Assembly: GCA_015179045.1 (NCBI GenBank)
Contig: WHUZ01000014.1
Location: 124,001-188,000 of the forward strand
From: Kalaharituber pfeilii
Taxonomy: Eukaryota; Ascomycota; Pezizomycetes; Pezizales; Pezizaceae
Direction of reading: 5' to 3'
DNA length: 64,000 bases
Positions 20,802-32,100 of this stretch are shown one piece after another; position 1 is the first letter of the stretch; each line of letters begins with the position of its first letter. The notes under the pieces are model-generated. The model searched no databases, was not told the origin of the DNA, and saw only the letters and a list, made by a program, of their open reading frames with translations. A program made the position numbers and the translations under genes.

Positions 20802-22124
20802 CTAGCCGAAAAATTAAGTATCCGGACAGGGGATCAATGCATATTATGCGCTATGCAGTATCCGGTCTAAACTAGCATATTTTTGTATGCTTGGCTATGA
20901 CACTCAGTGTGGATTTTATTATGTCAGAAGTATCTGGACAGCTGACGTAACGAATTTGGGACTTGCAGTACCAACAGTCCTATACCTACGTATGAGGACA
21001 GCGCAAATAGATGTAAGTTCTGTACTAGAAATATAAAAATGGCACTGCAGGCAACTACGATAAGTGCAGGTTCAGGCATTATAATGATCAAAACTTACTA
21101 TTCTGATAGTCTGACTACTATTCTGATAGATCCTAAGATTTCAAGACTGCTCTTCAGGGCTTTTTTAGAGACCATTGAAATACTGTTTAGGAGGCTGTTC
21201 GAGCTCAAACAGCCTCCGAAACAGCCTCCGAAACAGCGCCCGAATCAGCCTCCGAAACGGCCTGGAAAGTTGCCTCCGGAACAACCTCCGGTATGACCTC
21301 CAGTACGACCTCCGAAACAGCCTCTGAACAGCCTCTGAACAGCCTCCGGAACACCCTCTTAAACAGCTGCTCGAACAGCTGCTTGTAACATGTTAACAGC
21401 TACTCAAACAGCATCTAGAATAGCCTTCAGAACAGCCTCCGGAACAGCCTCTGGAACAGCCTCCGCAAAAACTTCCCGAAAAGCCTCTGGAACAGGCTAC
21501 AGAAGAGCACTGCAATAGCAGTGAAAACACCCCGTAGTGACCTACCTCCAGTTGCAGTACTCTGTTCTGCAATTTATTACAACTTCAAGATTTGTAGCTG
21601 ATGCATAAGTGAAGCTCTCAAAACTCCACTCTCAATGATGTCAGTGCAATTGATTTTAGTATCTTCATTATTCTAGATATTGTTCTTATTGATAAAAACT
21701 TTGCTTGGGCTATTTGGTATGCGAATACCTCAATGTAGGCCAACAATGGCTGTTCTTTTCCAGGGGGGCTATTTTAGCACCTACAAGAATATTAGTATCT
21801 TACTTAGTATGATAATTGAGTCTTTACCCGGACTGTTGTTGCTTGCTGTCCTTGTATATATTACCTTGTTCTTGTATTTATTCCGCTGCTGTGTGATAGG
21901 GGTCTCCAGAATTGCGGAGAAGACCCAAATTCATTATGTCAGCTGTCCGGATTTCATTAGGTCAGCTGTCCGGATACTTCTGACATAATAAAAATTGGAC
22001 GCTATCATGAAATTTGGACTGGTCTAAGGAGCCAACCATACAAAAATATGCTAGTTTATACCAAAAACTGCATAGCGCATAATATGCGTTAGTCGCCTGT
22101 CCGGATACTTATTTTTTCGGCTAG
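20802..22124. mobile_element. 1.3-kb TA-flanked non-autonomous DNA transposon with long inverted repeats
   Basis: The termini are CTAGCCGAAAAA and TTTTTTCGGCTAG, each next to TA (20800-20801 and 22125-22126). The arms remain similar for roughly 170-200 bp: left 20802 to about 20971, right about 21927 to 22124. Shared blocks include AAGTATCCGGACAGG, CATATTATGCGCTATGCAG, AAACTAGCATATTTTTGTATG, TTATGTCAGAAGTATC and CAGCTGAC. A motif built on ATCCGGACAG recurs several times in the arms, as expected of transposase-binding sites. There is no transposase ORF. The centre is a GC-richer minisatellite (annotated separately). The TA target suggests the Tc1/mariner/pogo superfamily. Confidence 0.82.
21195..21510. 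repeat. Degenerate 12-bp minisatellite inside the TA element
   Basis: About 25 imperfect copies of a unit close to AACAGCCTCCGG, varying at two or three positions (for example GAACAGCCTCTG and GAAACAGCCTCC). A short ORF across part of it (21039-21296) encodes a PPKQ-type repeat, which follows from the unit length being a multiple of three and is not evidence of a gene. Confidence 0.85.
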
Positions 22125-22126
22125 TA

Positions 22127-24827
22127 CCTCCAACGTGATCTAACTTGCGCCTCTGGACGCAGCAGCGTTGTTCTTTTCATAATAGGGGTTGTCGACGAAC
22201 AACTGGGAATGGCTACCAGCAAGTACCACTACTAACTGAGGCGCTTTTAGTGCCTTGGCTACTTCGTTCATTGGCCTATTGGCTAATAACAGTACCGGAT
22301 AGGATACGATGTGCGGATAAGAAGCACCGGGGTATTTCGCACCATTCCTCACCCGGAAATGCAGATATTATCTCAGGAATACTGTATATGAGTTACATAT
22401 GCAGTAACTTGAATATAGGCTAAACCAAGTGCGCTGATTCCGAATCTGAAGAAAAAATAATGGAAAAGCTACATCTTCAGCATCTACACTTTTATACATA
22501 CCACCTTTACGAAATAACCCCTCCGGCTCCATAAGCTCATACCCATGACACAGCACCTCCACTATCACAGTACTACTCACGATGATAACTCCAAACACTG
22601 TACTATGACATAGGGTTAGCAGAAGCTCGAGATCTACAGCATTGCACTGTACGCACCTTCAAATATATAGTCGAAATTCTATTTCTTGCACTAGAATGGG
22701 CTGCCTCGACCTTGTCAACCTCCGATTCTGACTCCTTCCCTTCCTTACCTCTGCATCACCCTTGACCCCAGTCAGCCCAGTATGAAAACATCTTGGAGCC
22801 AAAATAACAGGTCTTTCGATACTTAAGTCTGTTCCCTTTGCATTACAAACCTCAGTAACAGCTTTAAGTGTATGTAGGCGGGTCATTTTCACGGCAAGCA
22901 TTATCTATATTCGTTGGATCCAAGCGTTAGCTCCTAGCTACGTGGTGAAAGAGCTATCAGCACTCAAAGCATAGTCTGGTAGGTTGCTCAAGGCATACTT
23001 ATTCATACTTATGCAGAGGCCTGTACAACATGTTTAGACAATACTCACGTCCATCGACCGATCTCGATGAAGCTGCCACACTTGGAAGCAAATCATAATG
23101 TTGCTGATTCCGATACCCACCTATACCCAAATCAATTTCCCATTTTGCATTAATTCCCTAAAACAAGCCTTTATTTTAGTTATCTGGTGGCAAAATCACG
23201 GTTGGGTTTCCGAGAGTCTTTCAAGACTAGGGGTTTCCACAGATACTCGACCAGAACATGGGTCATATCGATGGGTTGGATTCAGAGTAGCTTATGAGAA
23301 TGTAGCTGGGCCTGGAAGTGCATAGACATTATGTCTTTTGCGTGAATTCTTGCGGCATAAACAGTCCTAGGGTGGATACTTGTGCTCTCTCTCTTCTAGT
23401 CTTTTCCCGAGACCTAATAGGATATTAATGGGTAGTGTACTTTCAGGAGCTTTGAATTTCTGCACATCTTTGAACCTGGATGCTCCGTTAGTGACAGAAC
23501 CACGTCTCTGACATCAAGCTTGTAGGTCAAACTTTCATGGAGTAAGCGGCGGCGGGCTTTCACTTAAGGCACTATGTCTGTACTTAGCCTCAGTGGTGCT
23601 TGCTTAACGAGAAGTTACATGGTTTCGAGATGCATCGTGTTACCTGAAATTGACTGCTGTCACTCTGTTCGGGGATTAACGCCACGCATCTCGGCTGAAG
23701 CTTCTGTTGTATCTATCTATTCGATGCCAGTATCAGGCCGGGTACCATTCTACTATATCCGAGTCACCACCAACATTTAAAGAGCTTACAAGCATCTCCA
23801 CCAGTTCTGCACCGATCGTACGCTTCTCATCATCCCCCGTTTCCGCTGAAAATTACATATCTTCGAACCATGACCTAGAGATGGGATCGGACCGAAACTA
23901 CGACCTACTGAAATTCGTAAGTTCAACCTAGCCAGCTGTGTATATACGAGACTTGTTCAAATCGGCCTCCTGCAAGGGACGACTGCCAAAACAGGGGCTC
24001 AGGGTTTCGTCATCTAGATCTACCCATCCACATGGCAGCGAACCCGCGAGCTGAATATCCCTATCAGGATGCCAAGTTAATTTGTTCAGCTAACCCGCTT
24101 CATATGACGCAAATTTTACCGACTGTGGTTTCTGTAGCACAAAGCTGCCTAGTCAAACCTACATTGGGATATATCTGGAAATTTCATAACGTTAGAAGCG
24201 CTGACCCAAGAGGGTAAATGCTAAGTGCTTCGGAGCTCAATTAATACCCTATGACCAAGACATATGACCGAATATTCTGAGAAGCATCTCCTGTAGTTGT
24301 TTTGAAGATTGGGTGGCAACTGCTTCTGTCGGATTAATGTCGCCTGCATGGTTCTTCACTCAATCGCCGTCAGCTGGGCAATTTCTGACATCCTCGTAAC
24401 CAAACTCATGGTGATGCTGAAGCATTGAGAAGTTGGCAGCAATTGATGGCTGTTGGGCTCAGGAGAATATAAATCCCCATGCTATGCAGGAATTCTCTCC
24501 AGTCAAACGGAAGGATCCTTACCGGAAGTTTTACCTTCTCCCTTCCGATAGCAATCCCATGCCACCGAGTATGGGCTGCCTTTAAGTCTTGACAAGGTTA
24601 CATGCTTATTTTATTGTATTTCACCGTCCTCGTCTCCTTGCTTTTTTGTTGACCATGTGAGACTTGCTGGAACAGCCCGTTCCACTAAGCGAGATACAAC
24701 TTTCTTTTTCTCTCCGTGGAGGGTAAGATCTTTCTCGTTGCGAATGGTTGATCAGCTAGGCGTCGTTTCCTTGCAGCATTCCACAATGCCATTGGCCAAA
24801 GAAGCGTTGACAGATGGCACATTAGGG
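22127..24827. other. Gene-poor spacer with short unassigned ORFs
   Basis: No gene can be supported. Short minus-strand ORFs at 22140-22352, 22368-22598 and 22659-22901 have fairly ordinary amino-acid composition and could be remnants of a decayed spliced gene. I could not join them in phase or recognise a family. The rest is unstructured. Confidence 0.35.
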
Positions 24828-25000
24828 GAACTACAATCGAACCCCGCCCGCTGTAGTGAAAACATTGCTATTGAAAATGTCGTGGCGCCCTTCATCTCAA
24901 CCACCCCTTGCTATAACGAAATTCCACCAAATAAGGAAACAAAATGAGATAGGTGAGGTTATTTTCATCTACTTACAAATTACTCTTGCTATAACGAAAA
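24828..25000. repeat. Pogo-like transposon terminus motifs
   Basis: TACAATCGAACCCCGC at about 24831 resembles the CAGTCGAACCCCGC terminus of pogo/Fot elements. CTTGCTATAACGAAA-type motifs follow at about 24903-24921 and 24983-25000. Related motifs occur at 25697 and, inverted, at 26935-26955. No transposase remains, so this is probably a degraded copy or nested termini. Confidence 0.45.
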
Positions 25001-25379
25001 AGCAGCTATGAAATACATGACTAATCAAGGTATTTCTCCACTGTCAACTATAAGTCCCCTACTAGTACTCATTACCAGAAATCCTTCCACACCTATTATA
25101 ATTAGATTAGTAACATACCGCTTTATACTTTTTGGAACTCATCTAGAGTTTCTTTTTGATGTTTTGGCTCTAATTTCATTTTACATACTTGTTGCTTCTC
25201 TAGCTTACTCTATGCCCAACGTTCTGTAGACATTTTTCGCTGTGTGTGTTGATATAGATATCTACAAACTTCCCTAATTTGTAGCTGCAACATCTTGCTT
25301 GGGTTTTCCTTCAATAGTAAAACTGCGGAATTAAAGCCTATTAGAAAGATTGCGAGTTACATCTGGTGTCAATTCAAAG

Positions 25380-25398
25380 CGCTATGCAGTGCATAGCG
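25380..25398. repeat. Perfect 9-bp palindrome with one central base
   Basis: CGCTATGCA and its reverse complement are separated by a single G. The half-site GCGCTATGCAG also occurs in both arms of the element at 20802-22124 and near 40459, so it may be a transposon-related motif. Confidence 0.7.
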
Positions 25399-25699
25399 TA
25401 AAAATGCGGCAGGGGTAGTGACAGGGCATGAGAAAGAACGTTGGACCAGCCTGGCCTCAATACCCCCCCCTTTTTGGGCCAGCCTGACCCGAATTTCTTT
25501 TGGCTGGCCTTATTAACAGGGGAAGCAACCAGACTAGACGGGGGGTCGTCCAAGGGTCTTTTGACTCCAGCTTCAATTCGCAATCTCTCTATCATATTGC
25601 AACCAGACTAAAAGCCTATTGCTAGAGCCTGGGCACGAGAACACACTTAAGCTCTACAGGATCTCTATTTACCTGCCAAGATTTCTGACTCAATATTCT

Positions 25700-26925
25700 A
25701 TAACGAAACCCTGGTGCCGTCGCTTACCTTGTTGGTGCCTGGCGGCCGGGATGTGCGGGTTTTCTTGGTATCATACCCCTCCTCCTACGTAATATCTCCG
25801 GTGTTAGGCATGTTAGTAGCATCATGTAAAGTGCAGCATATTCAGCAGGCATTGCTCTGATAGGTGCACTTTTCATACACTATTTTTCATTCCATTATAT
25901 GCACAAAAAGTACAGTTCTCTGCCGCCTTTGCATACCACAGAATAGCATATACTAAGTACTATATGACTACACTCAATAATAGCTTTTCGCACTCTCAAG
26001 TGGCTATAGAGGAAGGTTAGCTAACTCATACAATTATAGAATAGGGTTGGTGTAGATTTTAAGGCTCAAAAGCAGTAGCGAAAATGTTCAAAGTATCAGA
26101 AAGGCCGAAAATACCAATATGTCCCTACTATTACTTAAAGCAGCAATAGTATATACTAGGAATGATAGAAAAATAGGTATAAAAATACCTATAATACTAA
26201 GGATGACAGAGACACTTGGAATTCCTATAATACTAGAAAATATGGATATCCAGAGGATACCGAGAAATAGTCTATAGAGTGTAATAGCATCCCATAGTCA
26301 AGCTGGTAGCACCTAGCAAAAAATTTTCCTTGCTAATAGGATATAGTAGTGAAAGAATTAGTATATTATATAATAATAATTATAGTGAATATTTGCTGTG
26401 CAAAACTTTATAGACTATATAGAAAGTATGGGAATACTGCTTGGAGTGGTATATAGATTGTAGTAGGCTATATTATTTCTACAATAAGATATATTGGCAG
26501 TTTCAGCATTTTTGGTACTTTTAAACATTTCGGCTACTGCTTTTGAGTCTTAACAATCTACACCAACTCTATTCTATGATTGTATGAGTTAGCTAACCTT
26601 CCTCTATAGCCACTTGAGACTACAAAGAGCTATAATTGAGTGCAGTCATGTAGTACTTAGAATATGCAATTCTATAGTATGCAAAGGGGGGTAGAGAACT
26701 GTATTTTTTGTGCATATAATTGAATGAAAAATGGTGTATGAAAAGTGCACCTATCAGAGCAATGCCTGCTGAATATGCTGCACTTTACATGATGCTGCTA
26801 ACATGCCTGACGCCGGAGATATTATGTTTGGAAGTGTAGGAGGGAGGGGCGCCAAGAAAACCCGCACATCCCGGTCGGCAGGCACTACTAGGTAAGCGAC
26901 GGTATAACGAATGGTAGTGGCCCAA
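25700..26925. repeat. Long inverted repeat, possible foldback element
   Basis: The left arm (about 25710-26120) matches the reverse complement of the right arm (about 26490-26910) for roughly 400 bp, separated by about 370 bp of very AT-rich sequence. Shared blocks include CCGTCGCTTACC, GGGATGTGCGGGTTTTCTTG, AGCATCATGTAAAGTGCAGC, GGTGCACTTTTCATACA and CTCAAAAGCAGTAGC. Several arm differences are transitions. There is no coding capacity. The outer edges carry CTATAACGAA and GCTATAGCAAGG motifs, hinting at a pogo-like non-autonomous element. If transcribed it would give a long hairpin RNA. Confidence 0.85.
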
Positions 26926-27730
26926 TTTTTGCCTTTCGCTATAGCAAGGTGAGACTGTATGTGGATAGCAGGTGGTGGTGGTGGCAGGGTTGACTTAACC
27001 CACGGCGAGATCTTCACATGATGAGAGTACAAATGTGATGCAAACTGTATCTGCAAATGAAAAAGCTGCAGAGAATCAGGCTATTATTGTTACGGGCGTC
27101 AGAGTATAACGATGCGAGTGCTTTTTGCATCCGTACTGGGGAAATCAAGATTCAAAGATGCTTTCCAGGGCATCTGGATTGGACTGGGGAACAGGAGTAC
27201 AATACCACAGCATCGAGACTGAGAGTACTGGTCGCTTGCTCCGAGCAATGTCTCGACAATTGCTCGATTGCCGGTGTAGTACGACGTTACAACGACTAGG
27301 TTGTCAACAGAACCAAGGGATTGCAGTTGTGCTAGAGAGGTGTCACAGCTTGAAGTATGATTACTCCAAAGCTGTTAAATGTACCTCTTGCTAGATTAGA
27401 TTAACCCGGTTAGAGACAATTAGAGACAAGATTTACGAATAGTTCGCTGTTTGTACACATGCAATACGGGAAAATTACGCCGTGGCGGTGATCCTTCGTT
27501 CGCGGGCCGCTGGGCGAGCTGGGTGATATTGGACGCCGTAAGCACAACGGGGCCGGGGTGACCGGATGGCTTGCTTCAGCAAGCAGCGGCGCGTTTCTCA
27601 CGGTTTATGGACCGTTTGGACGTCGCGAGTGCAATGCTGGTGCCATGTCCATGTAGCAGTGCATGCGCTTCACAACGGGTTATTCGCCTCACCAGCCAAG
27701 CAGAGAGGCTTGAGGTGCTACTGTACTTGC
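26926..27730. other. Spacer between inverted repeat and simple-repeat block
   Basis: Contains the outer motif GCCTTTCGCTATAGCAAGG (about 26932-26953) and short ORFs without recognisable content. Base composition changes from AT-rich to GC-rich near 27470. I see no gene. Confidence 0.4.
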
Positions 27731-27738
27731 TGTGCCGC

Positions 27739-27779
27739 GCGGAGAGCCAGAGCAGAGCCAGAGCAGAGCCAGAGCAGAG

Positions 27780-27822
<43 letters not shown>

Positions 27823-27845
27823 CGAGCCAGAGCAAGAGCCAGACC
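27739..27845. repeat. AGCCAG/AGCAG hexamer-pentamer array
   Basis: Units of AGCCAGAGC and then pure AGCCAG, about 100 bp in all. ORFs through it read as Ser-Gln-Ser-Arg or Glu-Pro dipeptide repeats depending on frame, in both orientations. I regard this as non-coding. Confidence 0.9.
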
Positions 27846-27954
27846 AGGCAGACGTCACAAGGAGCGCTCCCATGCGCCGAGGCGACGCTCCCAAGTATGA
27901 TACACAGCTACACCAGCGCCCACCACTGCGCACCTTGCAGGACCCTCCCGGGGC

Positions 27955-28200
27955 CCTTCAAACTCTCTGCATGCAACTGCAACTGCAACTGCAACTGCAA
28001 CCACAACTGCCCCCCCCTCATTCCGCCCCTTCCCTTCCCTTCCCTTCCCTCTTCCCTTCCCTCTTCCCTTCCCTTCCTGACCCCCCGTCCCCCCGTGCCC
28101 CCGTCCCCCGTGCCCCCGTCCCCCCGCCCCACCGTCCTCCGTCCCCGTCCCGCGTCCCGCGTCCCCCGTCCCCCCGTCCCCCCGTCCCCCTGCCCCCAGC
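27955..28200. repeat. Block of three C-rich simple repeats
   Basis: In order: an AACTGC hexamer array (about 27970-28008), a CCCTTCCCTTCC array (about 28028-28074), and a CCCCCGTC-type array with many C runs (about 28078-28197). The last could form i-motif or, on the other strand, G-quadruplex structures. It begins about 1.1 kb before the transcription-factor start codon. Confidence 0.88.
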
Positions 28201-29118
28201 AATTCCCATCGGCTTGCTTCATCCTGATCCATGAGAGCCGGTGCATCTTTGTCAAACAGCTTCCCCTGCTGCTCAGCTCTCTCACTCATCAATCCGAGCA
28301 GCTTCCAGTCCCCCGCCCGCGGTCTGCATACATACCGTCCCAGCAAGCACAGCAGCAGGAACAAACTCGCAAGGGCACCCCACCTTCTAGTTTGCCTGGG
28401 TTTGGATACTGCGTGGTTGGGTTTTACTTAACCCCAAAGGAAACTTGGCTCGGTGTGATCACTCACGACCAGATCTCCAGTCCTGGCCAAAGAATAGGCT
28501 TGGTCAAGGAACTGAATACAATAAAATAATAATATTTAAAAAGAAAAATTAAAAAAAAAAATAAAGGGACCAAATGAACGCCTAGGACGTAGGATTGCGA
28601 AAATCAGGGCGTAAGAAAGACACAAAAAGAGAGTACACACTACAGTCAAACTCCTCCAGAGCCTCCTCGCTTCGAGAGATACGAACCCCTCCCAGGCTAC
28701 TCAAACGGACCAGAGCAGAGCGGGCCTGCAAGCCAATATTAATCCTTCCGTCTGCTGGGACCGGTTTTTATTGAAATTTGAATTGTCGTCAAGTTTGCCG
28801 CCCTTGTTAGATTAACCACAGACTATCCCACTGGAACGTTACCCCCATCCACCCACTATATTTTGGTAATCGCTGATTTTGACTGGCCTCACCCCCGAAC
28901 CGTTCCCGTGCACTCTACCATTAAAACCTCATCGATCCTCCGCCCAACAAACGTGACTCCAGCTCCGGATCGACTTACCATTTGTTCCGCGCATCTACAT
29001 TTCGACGAGATTTCATATTAAACTGGGCTCTTTAATACGCACAACAATAGAATTACTCGCGGAGGCTAAGCACAGTGTCGGCTATCAGGTTGGTCTATCC
29101 CGTGAGCATTCCAAAAAA
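28201..29118. promoter_or_regulatory. Upstream region of the Zn2Cys6 gene
   Basis: About 0.9 kb before the start codon. It holds an A-rich stretch (about 28520-28565) and otherwise no repeat or gene I can support. It presumably includes the promoter and 5' leader of the gene at 29119. Confidence 0.45.
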
Positions 29119-32100
29119 ATGAACCGCACCTTCGATGACCTCAACACCACAACGACCAAGCCGAGCAACAACAATGCCAGCAAAGAACCAACCCCCGATG
29201 CATCACATCCACCACCACTAGCACAACCGCCATTGACAACGGCAGTGTCCTCACTTCCAACTCTGAAGGAGACGATAAACAACCTTCCCCGAACACCTCA
29301 AATCTCCCGAAAGGTCCGGGCGTGTTCGGCATGCAAAAAGCAGAAGATACGATGCGATTTTGAGTCGGATACAGGGGCTACCGGCGACTCGAAGTGCCAA
29401 AGATGTCGAAAAAAGAAGCTGGATTGTGTAGTTAACCGTAGCCTGCAGACAATCTTGGATGAGGACGTAGAGTATGTTCCGATTTGAACAGTCTCCTCTT
29501 CTCCGGACAAGTTGAATCTTCAATGCGTATGACACAATGGCAAGAATTTCAGAAGCTGATGGATGTATGACTGCAGGTGGAAAATGAAGATGAGCGAGGA
29601 ACTTGCGCAGCTCCAGCGAGCCGTTGAAGACATTCTCCGGGTAAAGCAAATGCGCCCGCTATCGGCATACAGCACTCCAGCACCATCTACTTCGTCTTTG
29701 TCACCAGGGATGCAAGTTGCAACACTCCACGCTGGGAGCTCCTCTCCAGGCTCCTCCACCCAGCAAACCTTCGGCAAGGACCAGGTACCGACGATAGTCG
29801 GGCCTGCCAACTCGACGACTGGACAGTCGCCGGACCGGCCAACACCAGCCGCTCGAATGCCAATGACGAGAGAAAATTCGCCAGAGGCGGCCCCTGAGCA
29901 CAACAATGATTTACAGACATCCCGAACGGATGGGGAGCGCCGTGGGGCTAAAGGGTCTCGACTACAATCCTACGATCACTACGGTTCACTCAGTAGCGCC
30001 TCGCTATCAACCAATCCGATGGGGTCACTTTATGAGATTACCAGGCTGAGGAGCTTACGAAGTAACTCGACTACAAACGTGCATGTCCATGCTCACCCGC
30101 ATGTTTCTATGGGAAGCGACTCAAGTGAGGCTTCTGGTGGGGGAAGACATGCGAGTGGCCCAAGTGGCCTAGGACGGAACATGTCTTTGTCTGTCGAGAA
30201 CCATGACGACGATCTTATTTCGAGAGGATTGGTCAGTTTGGAGGAGGCTGAGGAACTATTCGAGTTGTATGTATGCCAATGAAGCACATCTGGATATAAT
30301 TGCACTAACAATCGCGAATCTAGGTTTCGAAGTACACTGAACCACTACCTTTTCGACGTGGCACTCGTCCACGACAACTTATCGTCGGTTCGCAACTCCT
30401 CTTCCCTCCTTCTCGCCTCAATCCTCACCGTTGCTTCTCTCCATCGCCCTGCCACCACCTTAACAACATCAAACACCAACTCCCACACTCCAACCCCTAG
30501 CGGCACCTTCGCCCTCTGCTACCAACACTTCCTCACCCTCGTCTCTTCGTCCATGTTTGACTTCCCTGGCGGCTATGGCCCGCACCTTGCTCAAAACGGC
30601 CAGTCCTCCTACACCCGCGCACTTGACAATGTCCGCGCGCTATCTATTGCTGCGTTTTGGCTACCCGACCTCAGCTGGAAACTCAGCGGGCATGCAGTTC
30701 GAATAGCAACAGAGCTTAACGTGCATCAGAGCTTCCGTAAAGCGCTGATGACGACACCCGTAGGGAGTAAGTTATCCGAGGCAGAACGCATGCGCAGGGA
30801 GGTGGAAAGGAAGTTCCATTATGAAAGAGCAAGGCTGTGGTATCTGCTGTATGTCTGCGATCACCATTTTAGTATTGCATACGGACGGCCGCCCGTGATA
30901 TGCTATTCGCAGCATGAGGCGATTAGGGATGAGGGCTACGAGAGATACTTGATGAGTGATCTATGTAAGGAGGGCGACTTCAGAGTAGTTAGTCAGATGG
31001 CGTTGTTTGTGGTCCTTGAAAGGATATATGAGTGCTTTGCAGGGGAGATATCCGAGGGAGGTATGGTGAGAGAGGAAGTATTGTTTGGTACCGACAGTGC
31101 AGATAACTCTGAGGACGAGGAGGAGGAAGGTGTCGCCAACGGCGGATCTGACTGCGACCAAGACCCAGGTCATGACAAGCACACAAGTGACGAGAATACA
31201 AGCGTGGCCGATGCCTTGGTCTCGCGGGGCAAGAAAAGGAAAAACTACTCCTCCTCTCGGAACAACAAGAAAAAAAAACGGAAAAGCAAAGGCGGCAAAG
31301 TCGAGGAATTCAATCGTGACTTGGACGAGTGGCGTGACAACTGGTGTGTGAGACTACGCAAGAACGCTTTTGTGGGAGATTACCCTGCAAAGGGTGTTCT
31401 GTTGCACTACCATTTTGCAAAGCTACAACTGAATTCGTTAGCGCTGAGAGGCGTTACTGCATCTTCAACCAGCCAGCTGTCGTCGGCGGATATCATTTCA
31501 AGCTTTAGTCCGCAAAGAACCGCAATGGCAAGGTGTGCGATTGAGAGCGCGAAACACGTGCTAACGACGATTTTGACGGTTGAGGAGATTAGGGTATGTC
31601 TGATTGGGGTGCCTTTGTACGTGCATACGATGATTGCGTTTGCAGCGGTGTTTTTAATGAAAGTGGCAAGTCGATGGAGAGGAGTATCGAATATTGCTGA
31701 TTTGGTAAATCCTGTGAACGATATTTGGGATCTGGCCGAGAGGGTGATTGAGACGTTGAGAGATGTGGCGGGCGGTGGCATAAGGGAGACAGGGCCTAAA
31801 GACGGTAAGGGAAAGAATGTGAAGAAGGGTTTGACGAAGGAGAAGGAGAAGGAAGGACCGAGCTTGCGCGGGGCAGGCGAGATGCATATTGTTTGGTATA
31901 TTGCTGGTGGGTTAGAGAAGATGGTGAAGAAGTATAGAGCTCTCGTGCAGAAGGAAGATGAGGAAGAACAGGTGGCCCATCACAGAAGGCAAGGTAGGTG
32001 GGAAGATGTTTGGCAGGAGTCCAAGTCCGGGCAGGCACAAGATGGAACCGCTACAAGCAGAGAAAGGCTCGAGTCTATCGACGCTCCAGTTCCTCCTGGT

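Noticed and set aside
21039..21296. ORF encoding a PPKQ-type repeat inside the TA element
   Set aside because: The repeat is the minisatellite unit read in a 3n frame; no transposase or other motif is present.
27566..28529. ORFs of 125-265 codons across the simple-repeat block
   Set aside because: They consist of repeat-encoded dipeptides and Pro/Arg runs in several frames and both strands, with no conserved motif.
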